Shown here piece by piece: positions 1 through 8,805 of a stretch of DNA of 64,000 nt (positions within the stretch are counted from its first letter, which is position 1; each line of letters opens with the position of its first letter). A program made the translations under genes and the position numbers. Location of the stretch: NCBI RefSeq assembly GCF_019090095.1, contig NZ_JAGQFP010000002.1, positions 310,001 through 374,000 of the forward strand, in the 5' to 3' direction. The notes under the pieces are model-generated. The model did not search any database, had not been told where the DNA came from, and was given only the letters and a program-made list of their open reading frames with translations. Source of the stretch: Stutzerimonas stutzeri. Lineage in GTDB: Bacteria; Pseudomonadota; Gammaproteobacteria; Pseudomonadales; Pseudomonadaceae.

Positions 1-1180
1 GCGCCAGGTTGCCGCGCAGAAAGGCGAGGCCGCCCTGCGGGTAGATCGGGTTGTCCAGTGGGCGCACCACCTCCTGCGGGAAGGCGGCGATGGCGTCGAG
101 CTCTTCGCCCAGGGTGCGCCCGGTGACGGTCAGTGCATCGAGGTGCAGGAAGGGCCGCAGTTCGCGCAGCACAGGGGCCAGCCCGCCGGCCTTGTGCAGG
201 TCTTCCATGTAATGGGTGCCGGACGGCTTGAGGTTGACCAATACCGGAATCTTGCGGCCGAGTGCGTCGACCTGGTCCATGTCGATGCGGATGCCGCAGC
301 GACCGGCAATCGCGGACAGGTGCACGATGGCATTGGTCGAACCGCCGATGGCCAGCAACACCATCAGCGCGTTCTCGAAGGCCTGCTCGGTGAGAATCCG
401 GTCCGGCGTCATGCGCGACTGAATCATCGCCACGGCCTGGGTGCCGGTGCGCTCGGCAATGCGGATGCGATCGGCCGTCACCGCCGGTGGCGTGGCGCCG
501 CCAGGCAGCATCATGCCCAAGGCCTCGGTGACGCAGGCCATGGTGCTGGCGGTGCCCATCACCGAGCAGGTGCCGACGCTGGCCACCAGCTGGTCGTTGA
601 CCTCGGTGATCTCCTGCTGGTCGATCTCATCGCCGCGGTACATGCCCCAGAAGCGCCGGCAATCGGTACAGGCGCCGACCCGCACGCCGCGGTGCGAACC
701 GGTCAGCATCGAGCCGCTGACCAGTTGAATGGCCGGCACGCCGGCGCTGGCGGCACCCATCAGCTGCGCCGGGACGGTCTTGTCGCAACCGCCGATCAGC
801 ACCACCGCGTCGATCGGCAGGGCGCGGATCATTTCCTCGGTATCCATCGACATGAGGTTGCGCAGGAACATGCTATTGGGGTGGGCGAAGCTCTCGTGGA
901 TGGAGATGGTGGGGAAGTCCACCGGCAGCCCGCCGGCCAGCATGACGCCACGCTTGACCGCCTCGATCAGCTGGGGCGCGTTGCCATGGCAAGGGTTGAA
1001 GCCGCTGCCGGTGTTGGTGATACCGACGATCGGCCGCGACAGGGCATCGTCCGAATAGCCGGCGCCCTTGATGAAGGCCTTGCGCAGGAACAGCGAGAAT
1101 TCCGCATCGCCATAGTTCGTCAGGCCTTTGCGCATGCCTTGCGCTGCGCCTTCGATGGAGTTGCCGTTGTTCTTGTTCAT
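1..1180 (-). CDS. IlvD/Edd-family sugar-acid dehydratase (C-terminus beyond the window)
   Basis: Partial gene running off the left edge; about 393 residues from the N-terminus are visible. The family dehydrates aldonic acids (L-arabonate, D-xylonate, gluconate) or dihydroxy acids using an Fe-S cluster and Mg2+. Three cysteines sit where [2Fe-2S] members place their ligands: C64 in NPCHGNAP, C132 in GGCDKTVP and C205 in VGTCSVMGTAST. The ATG at 1180 is preceded by GAGAGGAA. It lies 65 bases downstream of the LacI regulator on the same strand, so the two are probably cotranscribed. The neighbouring TctABC transporter, enolase-superfamily dehydratase and DapA-type enzyme favour a sugar-acid dehydratase over branched-chain amino-acid synthesis. 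The exact substrate cannot be read from sequence. Confidence 0.88.
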   Translation of the reverse strand, partial: MNKNNGNSIEGAAQGMRKGLTNYGDAEFSLFLRKAFIKGAGYSDDALSRPIVGITNTGSGFNPCHGNAPQLIEAVKRGVMLAGGLPVDFPTISIHESFAHPNSMFLRNLMSMDTEEMIRALPIDAVVLIGGCDKTVPAQLMGAASAGVPAIQLVSGSMLTGSHRGVRVGACTDCRRFWGMYRGDEIDQQEITEVNDQLVASVGTCSVMGTASTMACVTEALGMMLPGGATPPAVTADRIRIAERTGTQAVAMIQSRMTPDRILTEQAFENALMVLLAIGGSTNAIVHLSAIAGRCGIRIDMDQVDALGRKIPVLVNLKPSGTHYMEDLHKAGGLAPVLRELRPFLHLDALTVTGRTLGEELDAIAAFPQEVVRPLDNPIYPQGGLAFLRGNLA

Positions 1181-1245
1181 GGGCGTTTCCTCTCGGTGGT
1201 TGGATCGACGCCGCAGCGATCGGCTCCAGGGTAAGGGGGCTGGGC

Positions 1246-2310
1246 TCAGCGGCCTCCGGCCGGTGCCGGCCCGGAGCTGCCGCGCACCACCAGTTCGGTG
1301 GCGGTCTCGATCAGGCCGGCCGGCTGCTTGCCGGACAGGGCCTCGAGCAGATAGGTGCCGGCGTTGTGACCGATCTGGGTCAGGTCCACGCGAATCGTCG
1401 TCAGCGGCGGGGACATGTATTTGGCGTAATCGAAGTCGTTGAAGCCGACGACCGAGATCTCCTCGGGCACCCGTACGCCCAGGTTCTTCGCCGCCAGCAG
1501 GGCGCCGAACGCCAACAGGTCGTTGGCGCAGATCACCGCGGTGGGCCTGGCCGGCCCGCGCAGCAGACGCTGCATGGCGACGATGGCGCCTTCCAGGGTC
1601 AGGTCGGTTTCCATGTGCCATTGTTCGGGAATGGCCAGACCGTCCTCGGCGAGGCGCGCGCGGGTCCCTGCGATCCGGTCGCCGACCCGGTCGTTGAACC
1701 CCGGTTCGCCGACGATCATTGCGAATTCGCGATGCCCGAGTGACAACAGGTGCTCGACCATCTGCCGCGCGACGGCGATGTTGTCGAAGCCTACGCTGGG
1801 GCGGTTGGGGTCCTGCGCCCAGGCCTGCACGCAGGGGATACGCTTGCGCTCGATCAGCTCCCACATCTTCGGATCGTGGGTACGACCGACCACCATCAAG
1901 GCGTCCACACCATGCTCAAGCATGGTCTGGACTTCCTTTAGCTCGACTTGCGAATCGAAGCCGAAACTGGCGACCAGCAGGGTGTAGCCAGCCTCGTGCA
2001 CGCGCTGCTGAAAACCGGCAAGGGTGCGGGAAAAGGTCTCGGTCGCCAGCGTCGGCACCACCGCGCCGATGGTCATGCTGCGGCGCGAAGCCAGGGTTCG
2101 CGCGGCGGCGTTGAGGACGTAGCCGAGCTCATCGCAGGCGCGCTGCACGGCCTGGCGCTTGTCATCGCTGACGGTGGCGCTGCCGTTGATCACCCGGGAA
2201 ACCGTGGCCGTCGACACGTTTGCCAGACGGGCGACGTCCTGCAGGCTGGCGCGGGTCAGCAACGGGGGGAAAGGAGGGGCCGAGTCAGCCATTTCAGAGT
2301 CCTTGTGCAT
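1246..2310 (-). CDS. LacI/GalR-family transcriptional regulator
   Basis: 354 residues. The N-terminal helix-turn-helix (about residues 24-70) has the LacI signature DVARLANVSTATVSRVING and a hinge helix ending in NAAARTLASRR. A periplasmic-binding-protein-like sensor domain follows (about 80-345). The start is ATG at 2310; an internal ATG at 2292 would remove six residues and is equally acceptable. The gene faces the sugar-acid operon across a 207-base gap holding three LacI-type palindromes, so it very probably represses that operon and its own transcript (which includes the IlvD/Edd gene). The effector is presumably a sugar acid or its 2-keto-3-deoxy derivative (inference). Confidence 0.92.
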   Translation of the reverse strand: MHKDSEMADSAPPFPPLLTRASLQDVARLANVSTATVSRVINGSATVSDDKRQAVQRACDELGYVLNAAARTLASRRSMTIGAVVPTLATETFSRTLAGFQQRVHEAGYTLLVASFGFDSQVELKEVQTMLEHGVDALMVVGRTHDPKMWELIERKRIPCVQAWAQDPNRPSVGFDNIAVARQMVEHLLSLGHREFAMIVGEPGFNDRVGDRIAGTRARLAEDGLAIPEQWHMETDLTLEGAIVAMQRLLRGPARPTAVICANDLLAFGALLAAKNLGVRVPEEISVVGFNDFDYAKYMSPPLTTIRVDLTQIGHNAGTYLLEALSGKQPAGLIETATELVVRGSSGPAPAGGR

Positions 2311-2360
2311 ACGTTGAACAAATTGGTGTTTGACATTAGGAAAAACCGAAACTAGGTTTT

Positions 2361-2374
2361 TGTAAACGCTTACA
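2361..2374. promoter_or_regulatory. LacI-type operator 1
   Basis: TGTAAACGCTTACA, a near-perfect palindrome with the central CG typical of LacI/GntR-type operators. It lies closest to the regulator gene and 31 bases (about three helical turns) from operator 2. Confidence 0.75.
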
Positions 2375-2391
2375 TCGCATTTTTATTCAAA

Positions 2392-2405
2392 TGTAAGCGA
2401 TTACA
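2392..2405. promoter_or_regulatory. LacI-type operator 2
   Basis: TGTAAGCGATTACA, sharing the TGTAA-CG-TTACA frame of operator 1. It sits in the middle of the divergent gap. Confidence 0.75.
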
Positions 2406-2469
2406 CAGTGGCTTTCTTTCTCAAAAACACCCACCTGAACAGCTTGTAGTGGTGGCTTAAGAGCTGAAA

Positions 2470-2483
2470 TGAAAGCGCTTACA
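2470..2483. promoter_or_regulatory. LacI-type operator 3
   Basis: TGAAAGCGCTTACA with a perfect AAGCGCTT core; flanking bases (GAAA on the left, TTTC on the right) extend the palindrome over 2466-2487. It lies 34 bases upstream of the first operon gene, where a bound repressor would block transcription. Confidence 0.75.
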
Positions 2484-2517
2484 TTTCAACGCAGCGAGAG
2501 ATTCGGGACGAAAAACA

Positions 2518-3669
2518 ATGGCAAAAATCAGCTCCATCTCCGTTTGTGCGGCTCGCGTGCCGCTGGATAAGGTCACCTCATTCTCCAACCGCACGGTGCA
2601 CGCTCGCGACTACGGCCTGGTCAAGGTGACTGGCGCCAACGGCGTGACCGGCATTGGTTTCTGTTACGTCGGCAGTGCCGGTGGTGAGCTGCTGCCGATC
2701 GCGGTGGAAAAGTTGCTGGCGCCGGTGCTGCTGGGCCGCGACTCGCTGGACGTCGAGGCGCTGTGGCGGGAGATGTATCAGGAAGCGCTGCTGCAGGGCC
2801 GCGCCGGTGTGGTCATGCGTGCCCTCAGCATTCTCGACACCGCGCTCTGGGACCTCAATGCACGCAGCGCCGGCTTGCCGCTGCACCGTTATCTCGGTGC
2901 GGCCAGTGCCGATCGGGTGCCGGCCTACGCCAGCGGTGGCTACTACCTCGACGGCAAGACCCCCACGCTGCTCGGCGAGGAGATGGCGCACTACGTGTCG
3001 CTCGGCTTCAAGGCGGTGAAGATGAAGACCGGCCGCCTCTCGCCCAAGGAAGAAGAGGCGCGGGTGGCGGCCGCCCGTGAAGCCATCGGCCCGGACGTCG
3101 AACTGATGCTCGACGTCAACAACGGCTGGAGCGATGTCACCCAGGCGCTGCAGTACGTACGCCGCTTCGAGCGTTACGCGCCGAGCTTCGTCGAGGAGCC
3201 CTTCCTGGTCGACGACATCGACAGCCATGCGCGGCTGGCGCGGGCCACACCGATTCCGATCGCCACCGGCGAGGTAGAGGTTGGACGCTGGCGCCACAAG
3301 GAGCTGCTCGACAAGGGCGCCGCCGCCATCCTGCAGACCGATGCGGTGGTCTGCGGCGGCATCACCGAATGGCGCCGTATCGCCGCGATGGCCGCCGGGT
3401 ACGGCGTGCCGATGTACCCGCACTGGTTCCACGACGTGCATGCACCGCTGGTGGCCGCCACGCCGAATGCACGTTACGTGGAGTTCTTCTGGGATGACCA
3501 GGTCCTCAACTTCCGCCGGCTGATCGACCGCCAGCTCGAGCAGGAAGACGGCTACATCAAGCTGCACCAGACCCCGGGGCTCGGCTTCGACTTCGACGAG
3601 CAGGCCGTTGCGCGCTACGCGATCGCGGCCGGCGGCCAACCCTGGATGACCCTCGAAAACAACCGATGA
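2518..3669 (+). CDS. Mandelate racemase/muconate lactonizing enzyme family (enolase superfamily), probable sugar-acid dehydratase
   Basis: 383 residues, normal for the family. N-terminal capping domain, then a TIM barrel with the expected residues: K168-x-K170 (AVKMK), metal ligands D199 (LDVNNGW), E226 (VEEP) and E252 (ATGEVE), and a histidine in the YPHWFHDVH segment (H302 or H305). Members abstract the alpha-proton of an acid sugar; many are dehydratases giving 2-keto-3-deoxy acids. It is the first gene of an eight-gene operon and lies just downstream of the operators. Finding it with an IlvD/Edd dehydratase is notable: two unrelated enzymes for the same reaction type. Substrate unknown. 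Confidence 0.88.
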   Translation: MAKISSISVCAARVPLDKVTSFSNRTVHARDYGLVKVTGANGVTGIGFCYVGSAGGELLPIAVEKLLAPVLLGRDSLDVEALWREMYQEALLQGRAGVVMRALSILDTALWDLNARSAGLPLHRYLGAASADRVPAYASGGYYLDGKTPTLLGEEMAHYVSLGFKAVKMKTGRLSPKEEEARVAAAREAIGPDVELMLDVNNGWSDVTQALQYVRRFERYAPSFVEEPFLVDDIDSHARLARATPIPIATGEVEVGRWRHKELLDKGAAAILQTDAVVCGGITEWRRIAAMAAGYGVPMYPHWFHDVHAPLVAATPNARYVEFFWDDQVLNFRRLIDRQLEQEDGYIKLHQTPGLGFDFDEQAVARYAIAAGGQPWMTLENNR

Positions 3670-3780
3670 GAGTTGCATGACCCGCTGTAGGGGCGGCGGC
3701 GCGCGGTTGCCGCCCCTGACCACGTCTGGGCTTGCCTGGCCAGACACGATAAATCCAACAAGAAACGTGGAGTGAGCGAA

Positions 3781-4758
3781 ATGAAGATCAACAAGCAACT
3801 GTTCGCAGCCGTTTTGACCGCCGTCACGGCGTTTTCCGTTCCTTTTGCGGCCCAGGCGGACTACGTCGCCGGCGACGAGGTCACCGTCCTGCAAGGGTTC
3901 AAGCCGGGTGGCGGCAGTGACGTGCTGGCGCAGCTGGTACAGCCCTACCTGACCAAAAAACTCGGCGCCAATTTCGTCAACGAGTACATCCCGGGTGCTA
4001 CCGGCGCGATCGCCTGGACGCGTCTGGCACGGCAGTCGAAGAAGGACGGCACGGTGATCAGCATCACCAACACGCCGATGCTGATGACCAACTACATCAT
4101 GAACGACGCGATCACCTACAACATCAAGGACCTGACGCCGATCGCCAACGTGGTGACCGACTCGGGCATCGCGGTGGTCGCCAAGGACAGCCCCTACAAC
4201 ACCATCGAAGACCTGTTCGCGGCCGCCAAGGAGAAGCCCGGCCGTATCACCGTCGGCAACTCCGGCGTGGGCGGCGACGACTTCTTCACCACGCTGGTGA
4301 TCGAGAAGGCCACCGGTCTTTCCTTCAAGAAGGTCCCGTTCCAGGGCGATGGTCCCTCGGCCACCGCGGCCATGGGTAACAAGATCGACGTCAGCTTCAA
4401 CAATGTCGGTAACGTTTACAGCCAGATCCAGAGCGGCAACCTCAAGGCGCTGGCGGTGTTCGCGGACGAGCGTTTCGAGAGCCTGCCCGATGTGCCGACC
4501 CTGAAAGAGAAAGGCATCAACGTGGTCGCCGGCTCCTCGCGCGGCTACAGCGCACCGGCCGGGATTCCGGATGAAGCGCGCCAGCAGCTGATCGCCGCGT
4601 TCGAAGCGCTGAAGACCGACGAGGCCTTCCTGGCCGACGCCAAGAAGCGTGCACTGCACATCGACATCGTGACCGGCGACGACTACGGCCAGATGTTCGA
4701 GGACATGGAGCAGGAGTTCCAGGGCATCTGGAGCGAAGTCGGTGGTAAGCAACAGTGA
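3781..4758 (+). CDS. tctC: TctC-type periplasmic solute-binding protein
   Basis: 325 residues from the ATG at 3781, chosen because GGAG lies eight bases upstream and it begins a clean signal peptide (MKINKQLFAA...AAQA, cleavage before DYVAG). A GTG nine bases earlier is in frame but less likely. The mature protein has the tripartite tricarboxylate transporter receptor fold (FKPGGGSDVLAQ near the N-terminus; PGATGAIAW). It captures a carboxylate in the periplasm and delivers it to TctA/TctB encoded directly downstream. The ligand is expected to be the sugar acid degraded by the neighbouring enzymes. Confidence 0.9.
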   Translation: MKINKQLFAAVLTAVTAFSVPFAAQADYVAGDEVTVLQGFKPGGGSDVLAQLVQPYLTKKLGANFVNEYIPGATGAIAWTRLARQSKKDGTVISITNTPMLMTNYIMNDAITYNIKDLTPIANVVTDSGIAVVAKDSPYNTIEDLFAAAKEKPGRITVGNSGVGGDDFFTTLVIEKATGLSFKKVPFQGDGPSATAAMGNKIDVSFNNVGNVYSQIQSGNLKALAVFADERFESLPDVPTLKEKGINVVAGSSRGYSAPAGIPDEARQQLIAAFEALKTDEAFLADAKKRALHIDIVTGDDYGQMFEDMEQEFQGIWSEVGGKQQ

Positions 4759-4792
4759 AGCCATCGGCTGAACGCGACGAGGGGAGGCGCTC

Positions 4793-5260
4793 ATGAACAT
4801 GAACAGGCTGGTACTCGGGCTTTTTGGTATGGCGCTGGCGGCCGCGTTCTTCGTCAGCGCGCAAGGCTATCCGGAGGCCGCTGCGCAGATGCCGCTGATC
4901 TATTCGGTCACGGTGGGGCTGTTCTCGCTGGCCATGGTGTGTTCGGAACTGCTGCGCTGGCGCGCGGCCCGGCAACGCGAGGTCGAGCCAGCGGTTGCCG
5001 GCGAAGCCCCCACCACCCCGCCGCGTTACGCGGTGACGGCCCTGGTTTTCGTGCTGGCGATTGCCTACGTCGCGGCCATCACCACGCTCGGCTATGTGCT
5101 GGCGACCGTGTTGTTCATGGCGGTGGCGCTGGCGCTGATCCGCACCGTCTCGATGCGCTTCGCCGTGATCGGCACGGTAGTGCTGGTGGCAGTGGTATGC
5201 CTGGTGTTCGTGCAGTTTCTGGGGCTTCCCATACCGCTGTTGCCGTCTGCGATCGCCTGA
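4793..5260 (+). CDS. tctB: TctB small membrane subunit of the tripartite carboxylate transporter
   Basis: 155 residues, mostly hydrophobic, with four predicted membrane helices in two pairs separated by a polar linker (about residues 55-78). A strong ribosome site (GAGGGGAGG) precedes the ATG at 4793. TctB is poorly conserved in sequence; the call rests on size, topology and position between tctC (34 bases upstream) and tctA (33 bases downstream). Confidence 0.85.
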   Translation: MNMNRLVLGLFGMALAAAFFVSAQGYPEAAAQMPLIYSVTVGLFSLAMVCSELLRWRAARQREVEPAVAGEAPTTPPRYAVTALVFVLAIAYVAAITTLGYVLATVLFMAVALALIRTVSMRFAVIGTVVLVAVVCLVFVQFLGLPIPLLPSAIA

Positions 5261-5293
5261 TCGCTCCCTTTCATTTTCGACGAGGCTTTTTCC

Positions 5294-6802
5294 GTGGAAA
5301 GTTCGATCGTCATGACGGGGTTGGTCAACGTACTGACCCTGGCCAACTTCGCTGCGATTTTTGGCGGCATCCTGCTGGGGTTGTTCGTCGGCGCCATGCC
5401 CGGGCTCTCCGCCACCATGGCGCTGGCCTTGTTGTTGCCGCTGACCTTCAGCATGGACACCGCGACCGGCCTGAGCATGCTCGCCTCGCTGTATGTCGGT
5501 GCCTCCTACGGCGGTTCCATCGCCGCGATCCTGCTGCGCACACCGGGCACCCCGTCAGCCGCGGCGACGGTGCTCGACGGCTTCCCGATGTCGCAGCAGG
5601 GCCAGGCGGGCAAGGCGCTGGGGATCTCGCTGTTCGCCTCCTTTATCGGCGGCACCATCAGCGGCATCGCGTTGTTGCTGGCGGCGCCGTTGCTCGGCAG
5701 CATCGTGGTCGAGTTCGGGCCCATCGAGCTGTTCGCCATCGCCGTGCTGGGCATCACCATCATCGGCTCGCTGGCGCAGGGCTCGGTGATCAACGGGCTG
5801 TTTTCCGGGGCGGTCGGGTTGCTGGTGAGTACCGTGGGGATGGATCTGATGACCGGCACGCCGCGCATGGCGTTCGGCAATATCAATCTGTTCTCCGGCA
5901 TCAGCTTCACCGTGGCCTTGATCGGGCTGTTCTCGATACCCCAGGCGCTGTCGCTGATCGAGAATTCACATGGCGCCGCCAAGGTCGCCAGCCGTATCAC
6001 CGACCGGTTGATCCCGAAGTTCGGCGAACTGAAGGCGTTGATGCCGAACATCCTGCGCTCGAGCGGCATCGGGGTGATCGTGGGGCTGATTCCGGGCACC
6101 GGCGGCGATACCGCCAGCTGGTTCGCCTACAACGAGGCCAAGCGTTTCGCCAAGGACAAGAGCCGCTTCGGCCTTGGTGAGCCGGCCGGGGTCGCAGCAC
6201 CGGAGGCGGCGAACAATGCGGTGGTCGGCGGTGCGCTGATCCCCACCATCGCCTTGGGCATTCCCGGCAGCTCGGCCACCGCGATCCTGCTCGGGGCGCT
6301 GATGGTGCAGGGCATTCTGCCGGGGCCGAACCTGCTGACCGACTATGGCGACGTCACCTACACGCTGATCTGGGCGGTGATCTTCGCCAATATCGGCCTG
6401 CTCGCCGTGGGCCTGATGTTCACCAAGGCCAGCGTAGCGGTCACCCGTATCCCGGACGGCTTCGTCGCCTGCGCGATCATCGCGCTGTGCATCATCGGTG
6501 CCTATGCGCTCAACAACAGTTTGTTCGAGGTGGGGCTGATGCTCGGCTTCGGCCTGTTCGGCTACTGGCTGGCCAAGGCCGGCGTCTCCCCGGCGCCGAT
6601 GGTCATCGGCCTGATCCTCGGTCCGGTGATGGAAAATGCCTTCCACCAGTCGATGCTGATCGGCAATGACGATTACCGGATCTTCCTGACCAGCCCTATC
6701 GCCGTGGTGCTGCTGTCCATCGCGTTGCTCTCGATATTGCAGGCGACGCCGGTATTCCGCTGGCTGCTCGCACCCTTGCGCCGTCGTACACGCCTCGCCT
6801 GA
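5294..6802 (+). CDS. tctA: TctA large membrane subunit of the tripartite carboxylate transporter
   Basis: 502 residues with about 12 hydrophobic segments. Family features include GAMPGLSATMALALLLPLTF near residue 40 and the repeated GIxPGTGGDTASWFAYNEAKR and LGIPGSSATAILLGALM motifs. It starts with GTG at 5294; an ATG at 5312 is an alternative that would trim six residues. It forms the transport channel with TctB and uses the ion gradient to import the substrate held by TctC. Confidence 0.92.
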   Translation: MESSIVMTGLVNVLTLANFAAIFGGILLGLFVGAMPGLSATMALALLLPLTFSMDTATGLSMLASLYVGASYGGSIAAILLRTPGTPSAAATVLDGFPMSQQGQAGKALGISLFASFIGGTISGIALLLAAPLLGSIVVEFGPIELFAIAVLGITIIGSLAQGSVINGLFSGAVGLLVSTVGMDLMTGTPRMAFGNINLFSGISFTVALIGLFSIPQALSLIENSHGAAKVASRITDRLIPKFGELKALMPNILRSSGIGVIVGLIPGTGGDTASWFAYNEAKRFAKDKSRFGLGEPAGVAAPEAANNAVVGGALIPTIALGIPGSSATAILLGALMVQGILPGPNLLTDYGDVTYTLIWAVIFANIGLLAVGLMFTKASVAVTRIPDGFVACAIIALCIIGAYALNNSLFEVGLMLGFGLFGYWLAKAGVSPAPMVIGLILGPVMENAFHQSMLIGNDDYRIFLTSPIAVVLLSIALLSILQATPVFRWLLAPLRRRTRLA

Positions 6803-6858
6803 GGTCATGGCTGGCAGCTCGTGGGGCTGCCTGATCAACACATCAAGAGGAGAGCATC

Positions 6859-7779
6859 ATGGGTCAGGACAAGGGGCGCGTCTGGGCGCCGGTCATCACG
6901 CCGTTCGGCGCGGATCATTCGCCGGATACCAAGCGTTTCATCGCGCATTGCCGCTGGCTGCTGGAGCAGGACGTAGGCCTGGCCGTCTTCGGCACCAACT
7001 CCGAAGCCAATTCACTGGTCGCCGGAGAAAAGATCCGCCTGCTCGATGCGCTCATCGATGCAGGCGTGCCGGCCGCTCGGCTGATGCCGGGTACCGGCAG
7101 TTGCGCGCTGCCGGACACCGTGGCGCAAACCCGCCACGCGACAGCCCTGGGCGTTGAAGGGGTGCTGATGCTGCCGCCGTTCTATTACAAGGGCGTGTCC
7201 GACGAGGGCCTGTTCCGCTATTTCAGCGAAGTGATCGAGCAGGTCGGCGATGACCGTCTGCGCATCTACCTCTACCACATTCCGCCGGTCTCCCAGGTGC
7301 CGCTGTCGCTGGCCTTGATCGGGCGGTTGCGCAAGGCCTACCCGAACAACGTGGTCGGTCTGAAGGACAGCTCCGGCGACTGGGCCAACACCCGGACCGT
7401 GATCGAGCAGTTCGGCGCGGACGGCTTTCAGGTCTATGCCGGCAGCGAGTCCTTTCTGCTGCAGACGCTGCGCGCGGGTGGCGCTGGCTGCATCAGCGCC
7501 ACGGCCAACGTCAATCCAGGTTCCATCGCGCGGCTCGCCAGGAGCTGGCAGGCCGCCGATGCCGACGACCAGCAGGCGGCGCTGATACGCACCCGCAAGG
7601 TGTTCGAGCGCTTTCCGCTGATCGCGGCGCTCAAGGCGGCGACGGCTCGGTACAGCGGCGACGAGCAGTGGGCGCGGCTGCGCGCACCGCTGGTCGAGCT
7701 CAATGGGCACCAGTGCGCCGAACTGTTCGTGCTGCTTGGCGATGCCGGCTTCGACATGCCCGGACTCAAACACAGCTGA
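6859..7779 (+). CDS. DapA/NAL-family Schiff-base aldolase or dehydratase
   Basis: 306 residues, a class I (beta/alpha)8 barrel. The Schiff-base lysine is K169 in GLKDSSGDW and the catalytic tyrosine is Y139 in YLYHIPP. The substrate loop reads GTNSEANSL, not the GTTGE of true dihydrodipicolinate synthase, so this is not dapA. In this operon it most likely acts on the 2-keto-3-deoxy acid formed by one of the two dehydratases, either cleaving it to pyruvate plus an aldehyde or dehydrating it again. Good ribosome site (AAGAGGAG) before the ATG at 6859. Confidence 0.85.
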   Translation: MGQDKGRVWAPVITPFGADHSPDTKRFIAHCRWLLEQDVGLAVFGTNSEANSLVAGEKIRLLDALIDAGVPAARLMPGTGSCALPDTVAQTRHATALGVEGVLMLPPFYYKGVSDEGLFRYFSEVIEQVGDDRLRIYLYHIPPVSQVPLSLALIGRLRKAYPNNVVGLKDSSGDWANTRTVIEQFGADGFQVYAGSESFLLQTLRAGGAGCISATANVNPGSIARLARSWQAADADDQQAALIRTRKVFERFPLIAALKAATARYSGDEQWARLRAPLVELNGHQCAELFVLLGDAGFDMPGLKHS

Positions 7780-7791
7780 CTGGAGTGACCG

Positions 7792-8805
7792 ATGCATCAG
7801 AAACGAATCGTCGCCCTGCGGCGGCTTAAAGACTCGCACCTGCAGCGCTTGCGCGAAGGCTTCGAGGTCGATTATTTCGAAGCGCCGGAGCTGCAACCCG
7901 AGGCCGTCGCCACCGCGCTGCGCCAGGCGCACGGGTTGATCGGCGGCAAATTGCAGGTCAGTTCGGCGTTGCTTGACGAGGCGCCGCAGCTCGAAGCCAT
8001 CGCCACGATTTCGGTGGGCTACGACAACCTGCCGGTGGCCGAGCTGAGCCGGCGCGGCATCCTGCTGACCAATACCCCGGAGGTGCTCACCGAAACCACC
8101 GCCGATACCGGCTTCATGCTGATCATGGCCAGCGCCCGGCGTCTGGTCGAACTGGCGAACATGGTGCGCGAGGGTCGCTGGACGCAGCATGTCGGCGAGT
8201 CGCACTTCGGCAGCAACGTGCACGGCAAGACCCTCGGCCTGGTCGGGCTCGGGCGCATCGGCCAGGCCATCGCCCGCCGCGCGCTGGGTTTCGACATGCG
8301 GGTGCTGTACAGCAACGCTTCGCCCAAGCCCGAGCTGGAAGCCGAATGGGGGCTGGAGCGGCGCAGCTTCGAGCAGCTGCTGGCCGAATCGGATTTCGTC
8401 TGCCTGACCGTGCCGCTGACCGAACAGACCGAGCATCTGCTCGGCTACGAACAATGCCGGGCGATGAAACGCTCGGCCTTCCTGATCAACATCGCCCGCG
8501 GCCGGGTGGTCGACGAGGCCGGGCTGATCCGGGCGCTCGACGAGGGCCTGATCGCCGGTGCCGGGCTCGACGTGTTCGAACAGGAGCCGCTGCAGGAGTC
8601 TCCGCTGCTGCGCATGGACAACGTGGTGACCCTGCCGCACATCGGCTCGGCCACCCATGAAACCCGCGAAGCGATGGCCAATCGCGCGGTGGAAAACATC
8701 TGCCAGGCCTTGCGCGGCGAACGCCCGCGGGACCTGGTCAATCCCGAGGCCCGCCCGAACGGGTTTTCAGCAGCACAGCAGGAACAGTCGTTAGATGCCC
8801 AGTAA
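7792..8805 (+). CDS. D-isomer-specific 2-hydroxyacid dehydrogenase (GhrB/2-ketogluconate reductase type)
   Basis: 337 residues. The Rossmann motif GLGRIG spans residues 152-157. The catalytic triad of the family is present: R236 (INIARGR), E265 (DVFEQEP) and H283 (LPHIGSAT). It interconverts a 2-keto acid (glyoxylate, hydroxypyruvate, 2-ketogluconate) and the D-2-hydroxy acid with NAD(P)H. It starts 12 bases after the DapA-type gene, and its last 11 bases overlap the next gene, implying translational coupling. With the adjacent FMN oxidase it may handle a C2-C3 fragment released by the aldolase step (inference). Confidence 0.87.
   Translation: MHQKRIVALRRLKDSHLQRLREGFEVDYFEAPELQPEAVATALRQAHGLIGGKLQVSSALLDEAPQLEAIATISVGYDNLPVAELSRRGILLTNTPEVLTETTADTGFMLIMASARRLVELANMVREGRWTQHVGESHFGSNVHGKTLGLVGLGRIGQAIARRALGFDMRVLYSNASPKPELEAEWGLERRSFEQLLAESDFVCLTVPLTEQTEHLLGYEQCRAMKRSAFLINIARGRVVDEAGLIRALDEGLIAGAGLDVFEQEPLQESPLLRMDNVVTLPHIGSATHETREAMANRAVENICQALRGERPRDLVNPEARPNGFSAAQQEQSLDAQ

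Noticed and set aside
2578..4800. 740-codon open frame on the minus strand
   Set aside because: Lies opposite the enolase-superfamily and tctC genes; composition is that of an antisense shadow in high-GC DNA (rich in G, H, R, V), with no recognisable domain.
4939..6180. 413-codon plus-strand frame overlapping tctB and tctA
   Set aside because: Out-of-frame shadow; low-complexity R/G/H-rich translation, while TctB and TctA have clear family motifs.
6859..7779. True dapA (lysine biosynthesis)
   Set aside because: Lacks the GTTGE loop and sits inside a carboxylate-catabolic operon.
7012..8658. 548-codon minus-strand open frame
   Set aside because: Antisense of the DapA-type and hydroxyacid dehydrogenase genes, both well supported on the plus strand.
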